From contig OX044356.1 in assembly GCA_943846715.1 (NCBI GenBank), positions 682,001 to 746,000 of the forward strand: 64,000 nucleotides of DNA. The letters are read 5' to 3'. Source of the stretch: TMED14 sp002378565 (GTDB taxonomy: Bacteria > Bacteroidota > Bacteroidia > Flavobacteriales > Schleiferiaceae). The notes under the pieces were generated by a model, which saw nothing but the letters and a program-made list of their open reading frames with translations, did not search any database and was not told the DNA's origin. The position numbers were made by a program, and so were the translations under genes. Below, in pieces: positions 26,518 through 35,624 of this stretch; within the stretch, counting starts at the first letter, position 1; every line of letters starts with the position of its first letter.

Positions 26518-27767
26518 AGGTTGCTATGCTTTCTGTTGCCAAGCATGGTGCCAACTGCCCGACCATTTTGTGACCAATCAGGCCGATTTTCACCCAATGT
26601 CAGCCAGTCATCATAGCTACCATCCAAGGCAAAGAGGGTGAAGTCAGCTGGCGCACCCACATTGATCACGCATTTCCCTAAACCATAGAGTTCTCTAGGG
26701 GCATGACATACAGCTTCAATCCATTGGCCGAGTGCTTTGCTGTTGCTGTGCACCTCCCTGAACCATCCAAAGGCATGATCAAGGCTAGCGATGCCAAAAG
26801 CTGCTTTGCCCCATTCACAATCTACATGTTCAATGTCCATGGGGCGATGGTCCATCGCAATGATGTCTAGGGTGCCGTCATTGAGTCCTTCCCATAGGGC
26901 CTCTCTGTCAGCGTGACTTCTCAGTGGTGGCAATGTTTTGTATGCGCTGTTGAAGTCAGCAATGTCTGCTTCAGTTCCTATGAGGTTAGCGATATTCACA
27001 TCAGCGGTGACGGTGGACCCTGCAGCTTTTGCTTGCCGGATCAAGTCCACACCTTCCATGCTTGAAACGTTAGCGATGTGCAGTCGGCCACCTGCGTAGG
27101 TATGGATGGCTAGGTCTCGTTGAATTCTCGTGATTTCAGCTAAGCTAGGGATGGGGCTGAGTCCCATGTGTACAGCGACTTCGCCTTCATGTGCTTGGCC
27201 TTTTGGTGATAATTGATTGTCGTAGGCCATGCTTTGAATGGCCACGCCCATGTTAGAGCTGTAATCCAATGCCAATTGAAGAACCTGGGGGTTATTCAAT
27301 CCACCAATGTCATCGGTGAAGCCAACGGCACCAGCATCCAACATGTCTTGCATTTCTGCCAGATGAACACCTTTAATCCCTTGCGTGACAGAGCCTAATG
27401 GCAACAACTTCACAGGTAACTTGCTCACAAGATGGTCCAGTGCTTCAATGTGTGGCCGACTGTCTCTGACAGGATTGGTGGCAGGAAGAAGCGCTACATG
27501 GGTGAAGCCACCATGAGCAGCTGATGCCATCAGGCTTTCATAGTTTTCTCTCTCCTCATTGCCAGGCTGACCGCATTGACTGCGGATATCAATCCACCCA
27601 GGGCTGATGCAACGTCCGCTGGCCAGGTCCCAACGTTTGGCTCCCTCGGGGTCTAGCTGTTTACCTATGGCGCTGATGGCGCCGTCAATCACCAAGATGT
27701 CCATGGTGCTATCATGGTAAGGTGACCGGGGATCAATGATGTGAACGTTGGGGATGAGGGTCTTCAT
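26514..27767 (-). CDS. Dihydroorotase-like amidohydrolase lacking metal ligands
   Basis: 417 residues, with the fold and length of class I dihydroorotase (an N-terminal beta part, then GWIDIRSQCGQPG, ALLPATNPV and GFTDD). The HxHxR metal motif of active enzymes is replaced by DIRSQ, the downstream L-A-H-L-S motif is IANVS, and the TPHHL motif is DVNIANL. Most zinc-binding His are therefore absent. Similar ligand-less paralogues occur in Bacteroidota. It is probably inactive as a dihydroorotase, acting as a structural or regulatory partner or on a different substrate (inference). It is the last gene of the four-gene ABC/DUF3299 run, overlapping the previous gene by 4 bases. Confidence 0.82.
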   Translation of the reverse strand: MKTLIPNVHIIDPRSPYHDSTMDILVIDGAISAIGKQLDPEGAKRWDLASGRCISPGWIDIRSQCGQPGNEERENYESLMASAAHGGFTHVALLPATNPVRDSRPHIEALDHLVSKLPVKLLPLGSVTQGIKGVHLAEMQDMLDAGAVGFTDDIGGLNNPQVLQLALDYSSNMGVAIQSMAYDNQLSPKGQAHEGEVAVHMGLSPIPSLAEITRIQRDLAIHTYAGGRLHIANVSSMEGVDLIRQAKAAGSTVTADVNIANLIGTEADIADFNSAYKTLPPLRSHADREALWEGLNDGTLDIIAMDHRPMDIEHVDCEWGKAAFGIASLDHAFGWFREVHSNSKALGQWIEAVCHAPRELYGLGKCVINVGAPADFTLFALDGSYDDWLTLGENRPDWSQNGRAVGTMLGNRKHSNL

Positions 27768-28213
27768 GTATTTGGGTCATAAGGTTCAACGCTGACAAGG
27801 GCAAAGTAAAAGCCTTCACCTGGCTTGGGCTTGAGGACCAAACGGCCTTTGAAAGTCTTGACAGCATCGGTTGGGATGTGCCCTGGTTTTTCTGTAAACT
27901 CAAGCCCCATGACGCTTTCAGGTCCAGCTCCGCCACAAAAGAAGCAGGAGCTGAAAGGGTATGCGCTCAAAGCGTAGAGCTCACCCTTGCTGTCGATTGG
28001 CAAGACATACCCAGTGATGTAGATGACCTTGCCATTGAGTGTGGCAATATTGTCAGGGTACAAGGCTTCCAAGGACCACATGGATCGGTTGCTGTCGTAA
28101 AATTCTGAAAAGTCTGTGGAGGCTAACATTCGCCAAGTGATTTTACTTGGTGGAATAGTGCACAATGCAGGCATTGCTGCAATCATAAGCAGTCCAATGA
28201 ATCCCTTAGGCAT
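27764..28213 (-). CDS. DUF3299-like exported protein
   Basis: 149 residues from the ATG at 28211-28213, overlapping the permease stop by 8 bases. It has a hydrophobic N-terminus (MPKGFIGLLMIAAMPALC). The core has LNGKVIYITGYVLPID and the Cys motif SSCFFCGGAGPES, characteristic of small proteins often encoded with FtsX-type permeases in metal-related loci. The paired Cys may bind metal. Function not established. Confidence 0.65.
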   Translation of the reverse strand: MPKGFIGLLMIAAMPALCTIPPSKITWRMLASTDFSEFYDSNRSMWSLEALYPDNIATLNGKVIYITGYVLPIDSKGELYALSAYPFSSCFFCGGAGPESVMGLEFTEKPGHIPTDAVKTFKGRLVLKPKPGEGFYFALVSVEPYDPNT

Positions 28214-29366
28214 CGACCAACGCACGGTGCAAAGATATTTTCTTTAAGCTTAACCAAGGGCCAACTGAGGAAATCCCTGAAAAAATCAATGCAACCCCTG
28301 CCATGACTGCGTCCAGCGTGGATGGTGCCCACGCTTGATTGGGGATATTGAGGGCTGAAGGTAGCCATAAGGATTGGCTGAAGTAGGCCATAAGTAGGCC
28401 TATGACAGTGAAGCTAAGTGCCGCCAACACGATGAGGACATTCTGCCACGCCACCACTTGAAAGACCTGCCACCAGGTTGATCCCATTGCTCGCATCAAG
28501 GCATAATTGCTGCGATGTTCTCTGACATGTGCGTGCAAAAGCAGCAATAAACTAATGAAGCCGATTAATTGAAGCAGTAGGGTCATTATTTGCATGATTT
28601 GGCCACCGCGATTGAGCCATGTCATCATGCGATTGCCCTCCATGGCTGGAGAGATGGCCATCATTTTTGATGCTTTCTGAATGCGTGCCGGCAACATCAA
28701 TCTTGTCATCGGGTTGTCAATAGACGCCAGAACAGCTGTGTATGCATGGTCTTTGTCATGATGGATGTCCCACACAGAGCTCAATGGGGTGAATATGATG
28801 CGATCCCAGGGGTTGCTGGCTTCAACAATGCCAACCACACGGTAATCGTGATGGGCGTGGTCGCCCAAGTCGTCTACCATGCCGTGGCTTCCATGGAAAA
28901 TATCGCCAACAGATAGCTTGGAGGTCTGCGCAACGGTTGAGCCAATGACAGCTTCCATGCTTTGCGACGGCCAACGCCCGGTCAATTGACTCTCACCAAT
29001 ATGCAACCACGTTGCACTGTCACAACCAAGGATGCGAAACTCACCCAGTTGATCACCATAGGCAAGTCGTCGCACATGGCGAATATCTGGGTGCTTGAGC
29101 CATTGGTCTGCTGTCTCCGACGGAATATTGCCAGAGGCTACGTCCACATGTAGCACATGTGCTAAAATGGACTGAGTTGGAGACCCTTTAGCGCAGAGCA
29201 GCAAGTCAGTCCCATCAAGGGAGTTTCTCAGCTGCATAGTCATCCCTTTTTCAGCGCGATCCATCAGTGCCATGCCAATGATACCAAGGGATAGAACCAA
29301 AGCTATCATGCTTGCAGACCCCAGGCGATGACGCAAGCTTGCAAAGGCAAATGCGAGGGCCTTCAT
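28206..29366 (-). CDS. ABC transporter permease, FtsX/MacB type
   Basis: 386 residues: an N-terminal membrane segment (SASMIALVLSLGIIGMAL), a large periplasmic domain (about 45-250), then three C-terminal membrane segments (IMQIMTLLLQLIGFISLLLLLH; WQNVLIVLAALSFTVIGLLMAYF; MAGVALIFSGISSVGPWL). This is the topology of LolCE/MacB permeases, which act mechanically on periplasmic or lipoprotein substrates. The ATG overlaps the ATPase stop (ATGA). The substrate is not evident. Confidence 0.87.
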   Translation of the reverse strand: MKALAFAFASLRHRLGSASMIALVLSLGIIGMALMDRAEKGMTMQLRNSLDGTDLLLCAKGSPTQSILAHVLHVDVASGNIPSETADQWLKHPDIRHVRRLAYGDQLGEFRILGCDSATWLHIGESQLTGRWPSQSMEAVIGSTVAQTSKLSVGDIFHGSHGMVDDLGDHAHHDYRVVGIVEASNPWDRIIFTPLSSVWDIHHDKDHAYTAVLASIDNPMTRLMLPARIQKASKMMAISPAMEGNRMMTWLNRGGQIMQIMTLLLQLIGFISLLLLLHAHVREHRSNYALMRAMGSTWWQVFQVVAWQNVLIVLAALSFTVIGLLMAYFSQSLWLPSALNIPNQAWAPSTLDAVMAGVALIFSGISSVGPWLSLKKISLHRALVDA

Positions 29367-29998
29367 GATGGTGAAGGGAGTTCAATGATGCGATCAGCCA
29401 TGGCTGCCAGTGAGGCGTCATGGGTAGCTAGCAGGACAGCGCATTGACTGACTTGCTGGTAGGCTCTCAGTGATTCAATCAAGGCAGTTGCATTGTCTCT
29501 GTCTAATGAAGCAGTGGGCTCATCTGCTAGTAAAACAGGTGCGTCATGACTGAAGGCTCTAATGGCACTAAGTCGTTGCTGCTCACCAAGGCTTAAACTG
29601 TGCGCTTGTTGATGCATGCAATGCGTTAAACCCATGCGCTCTACCCAGCTTTGCAGGTCACCTTGTGATCCCTTGCACCATTGGGCCAGGTCTAGATTGC
29701 CCTTGACAGTCAGGCTGGGCCAGAAAAACGGACGCTGAGGAATGAATCCAATGCCTGATTGCCGCCAGTCCGGCGGACAATGCGTGCGGGATAGCTGGCC
29801 GTGTTTGGCAATAGACACATGGCCAGAAGCAATGCCCTGCAAGCCAGCCAAGGCATGCATCCAAGTAGATTTACCGGAGCCTGAGTTGCCGGTCATTATA
29901 ACCAATTCCCCAGCCTGCAATTGCAAAGGGGGGAAGGTTAATTGCCGGTTAATACCAACAGGAACAGCTAATTCAGATGCTTGTAGGATGTTATCCAT
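29363..29998 (-). CDS. ABC transporter ATPase, LolD/MacB-like
   Basis: 211 residues from the ATG at 29996-29998; another in-frame ATG at 30031 would add 11 residues. Walker A TGNSGSGKST, signature LSLGEQQ, Walker B VLLADEPTASLD, and a switch His in LLATHD are all present. It is the partner of the downstream FtsX-type permease (4-base overlap) and the first gene of the run ATPase / permease / DUF3299-like / dihydroorotase-like. It is divergent from the Cys-rich repeat protein, with less than 80 bases between the two starts. Confidence 0.9.
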   Translation of the reverse strand: MDNILQASELAVPVGINRQLTFPPLQLQAGELVIMTGNSGSGKSTWMHALAGLQGIASGHVSIAKHGQLSRTHCPPDWRQSGIGFIPQRPFFWPSLTVKGNLDLAQWCKGSQGDLQSWVERMGLTHCMHQQAHSLSLGEQQRLSAIRAFSHDAPVLLADEPTASLDRDNATALIESLRAYQQVSQCAVLLATHDASLAAMADRIIELPSPS

Positions 29999-30076
29999 GT
30001 GGTCAAAAGTAGGCGATTCATTCCTTTTCATGGCCTGAAATCCTTACATTCGCAACCTAAATTAATTCAACCCTCC

Positions 30077-30496
30077 ATGAAAAAGCTATTCAGCATCCTA
30101 TTTGCTATAACCTTAGTATTCCAAGTGAATGCTCAAGAAGCACCTGAGTCTACAACGAAATCTGTTGCAGTTTCTAACGCTATTGAAGCTGATGAGCAAC
30201 CAGAAGTAAAGAAGTCTTGTTGCAAATCAGACGAAGCAAAGAAGTCTTGTTGCAAGAAATCAGACGAAGCAAAATCAACCTGCAAGGACTCAGACGAAGC
30301 AAAGAAGTCTTGTTGCAAGAAATCAGACGAAGAAAAATCAAGCTGCAAGGACTCAGACCAAGCAAAGAAGTCTTGCTGTAAGAATGGTGGAGATAAAGCA
30401 TCCTGTGATAAATCCAACTGCAAAAAAGGCACAGAAAAGGCTCATGTCTGCACATCTGATTGCGCCACAAGTGGAGATTGCCCGCACAAGAAATAA
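30077..30496 (+). CDS. Secreted Cys/Lys-rich repeat protein, possible metal binder
   Basis: 139 residues from the ATG at 30077; the signal peptide MKKLFSILFAITLVFQVNAQ fixes the start. The mature part contains 15 Cys, mostly in the patterns KSCCKKSDEAK and STCKDSDEA, encoded by two full and one partial 63-bp tandem repeats. It ends in HVCTSDCATSGDCPHKK. The composition (Cys pairs spaced by Lys/Asp/Glu) resembles metal-sequestering proteins. No known domain is recognised. It is divergent from an ABC/DUF3299 operon, a pairing that suggests a metal-related role (inference), and is closed by its own terminator. Confidence 0.75.
   Translation: MKKLFSILFAITLVFQVNAQEAPESTTKSVAVSNAIEADEQPEVKKSCCKSDEAKKSCCKKSDEAKSTCKDSDEAKKSCCKKSDEEKSSCKDSDQAKKSCCKNGGDKASCDKSNCKKGTEKAHVCTSDCATSGDCPHKK
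30227..30384 (+). repeat. 63-bp coding tandem repeat (2.5 copies)
   Basis: Units start at 30227, 30290 and 30353 (the last partial); each encodes 21 residues with one CC pair and one single Cys. The copies are almost identical at DNA level, which indicates recent expansion and possible copy-number variation between strains. Confidence 0.9.
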
Positions 30497-30537
30497 GCAT
30501 TGATTTCAGGCTAACAGGCCTGAGTCAACTGTTCATG

Positions 30538-30568
30538 CCCACCTGGCTTTTGCCTGGTGGGTTTTTTT
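30538..30568 (+). terminator. Rho-independent terminator after Cys-rich gene
   Basis: CCCACC-T-GGC, loop TTTT, GCC-T-GGTGGG followed by seven Ts. Confidence 0.88.
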
Positions 30569-30638
30569 ATGCTTTCATTGCACGCAAAGGCAGATTTGCT
30601 ATGGCACATTGGCTAACTTCGCATCCAATCCTAGCATC

Positions 30639-31967
30639 ATGTTTGAGAACCTAAGTGACAGAATAGAAGGAGCCATTCATCGGCTTAGTGGGCGTAGCAG
30701 CATCACAGATATTAACATTGCAGATGCCGTCAAAGACATCCGTAAGGCCTTGGTAGAGGCGGATGTTAACTACAAAATAGCTAAACGATTCACCGATAAG
30801 GTCAAGGCTGATGCCATGGGCGAAAAAGTGATCAAGGCACTTGAGCCTGGTCAAGCCATGGTGAAGATTGTTCGCGACAACATGGCTGAGCTGATGGGAG
30901 GCACGGCTTCAGAGATTGTTGCGGGCAGTGGACTTCAGACGATTCTGATGGCTGGACTGCAAGGTTCAGGTAAGACAACCTTCACGGCAAAGCTGGGCAA
31001 TCGCCTAAAAGCAAAAAAAGGACGAAAAGTGATGCTTGTAGCTGCAGATGTGCATCGCCCTGCAGCAATAGACCAGTTGCAAACCCTGGGAGAATCTATA
31101 GGTGTCGAGGTCTTTGCCATGCCTGAAAGTAAAGACCCCGTACATATTGCCAAGCAAGCACAGGCAAAAGCAAAAGCGGAAGGCTTTAACTACCTTATGA
31201 TTGATACAGCTGGCCGCTTAGCCATCGATGAGGTGATGATGGATGAAATACGCGCCATTCACGATGCGGTATCTCCGCAGGAAAACCTGTTTGTTGTTGA
31301 TGCAATGACAGGTCAAGACGCCGTGAATACGGCTAAGGCTTTTCATGAGGTCCTGGATTTAAGTGGCGTGGTTCTCACCAAATTGGATGGCGACACACGA
31401 GGTGGAGCAGCCTTGTCGATTCGTTCCGTTGTGGATGTGCCTATTAAATTCATTGGCACTGGGGAGAAAATGGAGGCCCTGGATGTTTTTCATCCCGAGC
31501 GCATGGCAGACCGAATCCTTGGTATGGGTGATGTTCTCACCTTGGTAGAAAAAGCACAGGAACAGTTTGATGAAGCTGCAGCGCGCAAGGTCTCCAAGAG
31601 AATTGCGACCAACACTTTTGGCTTTGATGATTTCCTTGATCAGATCCGGCAAATGAAAAAAATGGGCAACATGAAGGACATGATGGGCATGATACCCGGG
31701 ATGGGTAAAGCCATGAAGGGCGTTGATATCCCAGATGATGCTTTTGTGTCCATCGAGGCCATCATTCAATCAATGACACCTGCTGAACGTCGCGATGCAA
31801 AGCTTATTAACGGCAGCAGGCGATCACGCATAGCAATGGGAAGTGGCACATCCGTGGTTGAGGTCAACAAGTTACTCAAGCAATTTTCAGGCATGAGTAA
31901 AATGATGAAAATGATGCAGGGCAAAGGTGGCAAAGCAGCCATGATGCAAATGATGAAAGGACGATAA
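30639..31967 (+). CDS. ffh: Signal recognition particle protein Ffh
   Basis: 442 residues from the ATG at 30639 (MFENLSDRIEGAIHRLSG, the standard N-terminus). It has the NG GTPase domain with GLQGSGKTT, DTAGR, TKLDGDTRGG, and a C-terminal methionine-rich M domain (QIRQMKKMGNMKDMMGMIPG, ending in MMQMMKGR) that binds 4.5S RNA and signal sequences. The stop touches the start of folD. Confidence 0.97.
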   Translation: MFENLSDRIEGAIHRLSGRSSITDINIADAVKDIRKALVEADVNYKIAKRFTDKVKADAMGEKVIKALEPGQAMVKIVRDNMAELMGGTASEIVAGSGLQTILMAGLQGSGKTTFTAKLGNRLKAKKGRKVMLVAADVHRPAAIDQLQTLGESIGVEVFAMPESKDPVHIAKQAQAKAKAEGFNYLMIDTAGRLAIDEVMMDEIRAIHDAVSPQENLFVVDAMTGQDAVNTAKAFHEVLDLSGVVLTKLDGDTRGGAALSIRSVVDVPIKFIGTGEKMEALDVFHPERMADRILGMGDVLTLVEKAQEQFDEAAARKVSKRIATNTFGFDDFLDQIRQMKKMGNMKDMMGMIPGMGKAMKGVDIPDDAFVSIEAIIQSMTPAERRDAKLINGSRRSRIAMGSGTSVVEVNKLLKQFSGMSKMMKMMQGKGGKAAMMQMMKGR

Positions 31968-32822
31968 ATGGCTACTCTATTGTACGGCAAAGAGGCCGCG
32001 ACATTCTACAAACAGCAAATCAAGCAAGCTGTTGATTCAGCTCAGTCAGAAGGTTTAGGGAAACCCCATTTGGCAGCTATCATGGTAGGGGAAGACCCAG
32101 CCAGCGCTGCCTATGTCAGGGGTAAGGTGAAGGATTGTGATCAGGTTGGTTTTGATTCAACGCTAATCCGACTTCCAGATAATGTCTCTGAATCTGACCT
32201 GCTGGCAGCTATTCATGGCCTCAACGACGACGACGCCATTGATGGTTTCATTGTTCAATTGCCGTTGCCTGATCACATCGATGACAAGGTCGTCTTGATG
32301 GCTATTGATCCAAAAAAGGATGTGGATGGATTCCATCCAGAGAATGTTGGCCGAATGGCTCTTGGGTTGTCAACCTATTTGCCTGCCACACCATATGGTA
32401 TTCAATTGCTTCTCAAGTATTACCAAATAGACCCTTCAGGTCAACGTGTATTGGTGATTGGTCGATCTCAAATTGTTGGCTCACCAATGAGCATCCTCCT
32501 GAGCAGGAATCAGGAAATGGGCAATGCTACCGTGACACTGGCTCATTCTAGAACCTTAGATATCAAGGGCATCGCTCTGCAATCAGACATCATCATTGCA
32601 GCCCTGGGGAAGCCAGGTTTTGTCACAGCGGACATGGTGAAGAAAGGTGCCATTGTGATTGATGTTGGTATCAATCGCGTCGACGGAAAATTGGTTGGCG
32701 ATGTAAACTTTAAACAGGTTGAGCTTGTGGCCTCTGCCATCACACCCGTGCCGGGTGGCGTTGGTTTAATGACACGTGTGGGCTTGCTAATGAACACTTT
32801 ACAAGCAGCTTATGGCCAGTGA
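31968..32822 (+). CDS. folD: Methylenetetrahydrofolate dehydrogenase/cyclohydrolase FolD
   Basis: 284 residues. The signature regions are present: YVRGKVKDCDQVGF (active-site Tyr and Lys), DGFIVQLPLPDHID, DPKKDVDGFHPENVG, VIGRSQIVGSPM (NADP loop) and ITPVPGGVGLMTR. It supplies one-carbon units; the downstream genes are unrelated. It begins directly after the ffh stop and overlaps queE by 11 bases. Confidence 0.96.
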   Translation: MATLLYGKEAATFYKQQIKQAVDSAQSEGLGKPHLAAIMVGEDPASAAYVRGKVKDCDQVGFDSTLIRLPDNVSESDLLAAIHGLNDDDAIDGFIVQLPLPDHIDDKVVLMAIDPKKDVDGFHPENVGRMALGLSTYLPATPYGIQLLLKYYQIDPSGQRVLVIGRSQIVGSPMSILLSRNQEMGNATVTLAHSRTLDIKGIALQSDIIIAALGKPGFVTADMVKKGAIVIDVGINRVDGKLVGDVNFKQVELVASAITPVPGGVGLMTRVGLLMNTLQAAYGQ

Positions 32823-33414
32823 ACAATTGCCCTTGATGGAGCATTTTCGAAGCATTCAGGGCGAGGGCTACCACACAGGGTTGACTTCCTATTTTCTACG
32901 AATTGGCGGCTGTGATGTTGGCTGTCATTGGTGTGACGTGAAGGAGTCATGGGACGCAAGCAAACATCCTATGACTGATGTTCAGACTGTCATCGATTTA
33001 CCTGCAGAGCATGATCAAGTCGCTGTGATTACTGGTGGCGAGCCCATGATGTGGGACATGGGTAACCTAACAAATGGGCTCAATAACCGATCCATCAGAA
33101 CCCATTTAGAGACCTCAGGTGCATACCCACACAGTGGGACATGGGACTGGGTTTGCCTGTCACCAAAGAAAACCATGCCAGCGATACCTGTTTGGCACAC
33201 CTTAGCTGATGAATTGAAGGTCATCATTCACAATGCCCATGATTTGCAATGGGCTCAAGCGCATGCAGATAAAGTGAATGAAGACTGCGTGCTGTATTTG
33301 CAGCCTGAGTGGAGCAAGCGTGAGACAATTTTGCCATCAATAATTGCACACCTAGAGGCTCATCCTGAATGGAAGCTCTCGCTTCAGACCCACAAATACC
33401 TTGGCATGCCCTAA
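32812..33414 (+). CDS. queE: 7-carboxy-7-deazaguanine synthase QueE
   Basis: 200 residues. It begins with SIQGEGYHTG and has the radical-SAM cluster motif GGCDVGCHWCD (CxxxCxxC), then VAVITGGEPMMW for SAM binding. It converts carboxytetrahydropterin to carboxy-deazaguanine in the queuosine pathway, downstream of the QueD-like enzyme at 22.9 kb. It is on the short side, as is normal for Bacteroidota QueE. It overlaps folD (11 bases) and the convergent relA/spoT gene (4 bases). Confidence 0.92.
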   Translation: MASEQLPLMEHFRSIQGEGYHTGLTSYFLRIGGCDVGCHWCDVKESWDASKHPMTDVQTVIDLPAEHDQVAVITGGEPMMWDMGNLTNGLNNRSIRTHLETSGAYPHSGTWDWVCLSPKKTMPAIPVWHTLADELKVIIHNAHDLQWAQAHADKVNEDCVLYLQPEWSKRETILPSIIAHLEAHPEWKLSLQTHKYLGMP

Positions 33415-35624
33415 AGGCTAGAACTCTGATAAATGGGCTGTTTGATGGCGCGAGTTACTTCAGTGACACCTTGAATGGCTCTGATTCGTTGAGCCAATGA
33501 GCTCAGATGGGTTTGGTCCAAGACCCTGAGTGCTATGCTGCCATGGAAAACACCTTTTGCGGCATCGATATGAAAGGATCTGATATCAACATTTAACTCA
33601 TTGGACAACAGCTTGGTGACTTCATGAATTAACCCCAGCCTGTCGCCGCCACTGAAAGTGAGGGTTGCATTGAATTTTTTCTTATTTCCTGTCGCCCATT
33701 TTGCCACCAGGATCCGGTCTGCAAATTGACCTTGAAGTTCAATCGCCTGCTTGCAGTCAACGCGATGCACAACAATGCCATCTCGGATGATGTAGCCAAA
33801 GATGTTATCGCCAGAAATAGGGGAACAACAAGGAGCCATTTGATGTGCAAGAACGACTTCGTCAGGGCCAAAAACGATGCGTTTTGCATCCTCTGGCAGG
33901 ATGGGTAGGTTGATTTTGGGTTTGAAACGACGAAGTAGATTCTTGTAGAATCCACCGGTTTGGTCTTGTATAAATCCTCTGAAATCATGACTTGAGTACT
34001 CACCAGAACCAAATCTAAGGAAGACTTCCTGCTGGTTCTTGACGGAAAAATAGTTGACCATTTTCTGTGAATTACTCTGATTGAGTTCAAATTTTGACTT
34101 AGCTGCCATGCGCTCAACCATACGCTGGCCTCTATCTGAAGACTTTTTGTCCAGATCTTTGAGGTAGGTTTTGATTTTGGATTGAGCCTTCGGGGTTTTT
34201 ACCCATTCTAACCATTCCTCACTGGGATGCTGCTTGTCAGCGGTAATAATGAACACTTGGTCGCCCGAGGTGAGCTTATGGCTCAATGGGACAAGCTGGC
34301 CATTCACTTTTGCCCCAAGTACGTGCATCCCTATGTCCGAGTGAATATCAAAGGCCATGTCTATCGGACTTGCATGCTTTGGGAGGGTGAGCATTTGTCC
34401 GCGTGGGGTGAAAACAAAAATCTCCTCAGTGAATAGTTGCAATTTGAACTGATCTACAAATTCAATGGCAGATTCGCTCTGGCCTTCAATGGCCTGTCTG
34501 ATTGAGTTAACCCAAATATCCAATGCCGGGCTGTCACTTGTGTCCTCTTTGTATCGCCAATGTGCTGCATAGCCTTGTTCAGCAGCGTCATCCATGCGTT
34601 TGGATCGGATTTGCACTTCAATCCACTGCCCCTCAGGACCCATGACGGTGATATGTAAAGACTCATAGCCATTGGCCTTTGGTGCGGTAATCCAGTCACG
34701 CAAGCGGCGAGGATTGGGCCTGAATACACTGGTTATCAATGAGTAAGCCTGCCAACAATCGATTTTTTCCTTTTTCCCTGTTGACTCAATGATGATTCTA
34801 ACGGCAAATTTGTCGTAGACTTCGTCAAAGCCAATGTGTTGATTCAACATTTTTCGCCGAATGGAGAAAACCCCTTTGTTTCGCCGTTTGATCTGGAATT
34901 TTAGGTGCTCCGACTTCAGTAAGGAGTCAATGTTGTTTGTGAACCGCTTGAGATATAGCTGGTCGTGAGCTCTGGAGTGGTCCAACTTTTCTTCAAGTTC
35001 TTCATACACATCAGGCTCAGTGTATTTCAAGCCCAAGTCTTCAAACTCTTGTTTGATGTTGTATAGCCCCATTCGGTGTGCCAAGGGGGCGAATATGTAC
35101 AAAGTTTCTGAAGCAATTTTTAGCTGCTTGTGATAAGGCATGCCTTCAAGCGTTCTCATGTTGTGCAAGCGATCAGCCATCTTGATGATGATCACGCGAA
35201 CGTCATCAGAAATACTCATCAAAAGCTTCTTGAAATTCTCAGACTGCATGGATGTTGCCTGATTATCAAAGACGCCTTGGATTTTGGTTAAACCAATGAC
35301 CATCTGAGCAATGTCATCCCCAAACAAATCAGTCAACTGCTTTGACGTGATGTCAGAGTCTTCAATCACGTCATGCAAGAGTGCGGCAGCAATGGATTGA
35401 GGTCCCAGGCCAATATCGCGCGCGACAATCAAGGCTACCTCTAGGGGGTGCAGGATATAGGGTTCACCTGTTTTTCTTTTCACGCCTTGGTGGGCGTCGT
35501 CAGCCATCCTGAAGGCTTTGCGTATCAATTCCCGATCAGCTTTGTCACCACCTCGGGCATCGAGGCTTCTCAACAAGCTTCGCAGCTTGTTTTGGCTTAC
35601 TTTTTTGTAGTCAGGTCGTTCCAT
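33411..35624 (-). CDS. Bifunctional (p)ppGpp synthetase/hydrolase RelA/SpoT
   Basis: 737 residues with the full Rel layout: HD hydrolase domain (LLHDVIEDSDIT, intact HD), synthetase domain (YDKFAVRIIIES ... ANGYESLHITVMGP), TGS domain (EEIFVFTPRGQMLTLPKHAS), a conserved Cys region (APCCSPISGDNIFGYI) and a C-terminal ACT domain. Both catalytic centres look intact, so it should make and degrade the stringent-response alarmone. The start overlaps the end of fahA by 28 bases. Confidence 0.96.
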   Translation of the reverse strand: MERPDYKKVSQNKLRSLLRSLDARGGDKADRELIRKAFRMADDAHQGVKRKTGEPYILHPLEVALIVARDIGLGPQSIAAALLHDVIEDSDITSKQLTDLFGDDIAQMVIGLTKIQGVFDNQATSMQSENFKKLLMSISDDVRVIIIKMADRLHNMRTLEGMPYHKQLKIASETLYIFAPLAHRMGLYNIKQEFEDLGLKYTEPDVYEELEEKLDHSRAHDQLYLKRFTNNIDSLLKSEHLKFQIKRRNKGVFSIRRKMLNQHIGFDEVYDKFAVRIIIESTGKKEKIDCWQAYSLITSVFRPNPRRLRDWITAPKANGYESLHITVMGPEGQWIEVQIRSKRMDDAAEQGYAAHWRYKEDTSDSPALDIWVNSIRQAIEGQSESAIEFVDQFKLQLFTEEIFVFTPRGQMLTLPKHASPIDMAFDIHSDIGMHVLGAKVNGQLVPLSHKLTSGDQVFIITADKQHPSEEWLEWVKTPKAQSKIKTYLKDLDKKSSDRGQRMVERMAAKSKFELNQSNSQKMVNYFSVKNQQEVFLRFGSGEYSSHDFRGFIQDQTGGFYKNLLRRFKPKINLPILPEDAKRIVFGPDEVVLAHQMAPCCSPISGDNIFGYIIRDGIVVHRVDCKQAIELQGQFADRILVAKWATGNKKKFNATLTFSGGDRLGLIHEVTKLLSNELNVDIRSFHIDAAKGVFHGSIALRVLDQTHLSSLAQRIRAIQGVTEVTRAIKQPIYQSSSL

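Noticed and set aside
30227..30384. 63-bp repeats as CRISPR or satellite DNA
   Set aside because: In-frame coding repeats of a secreted Cys-rich protein.
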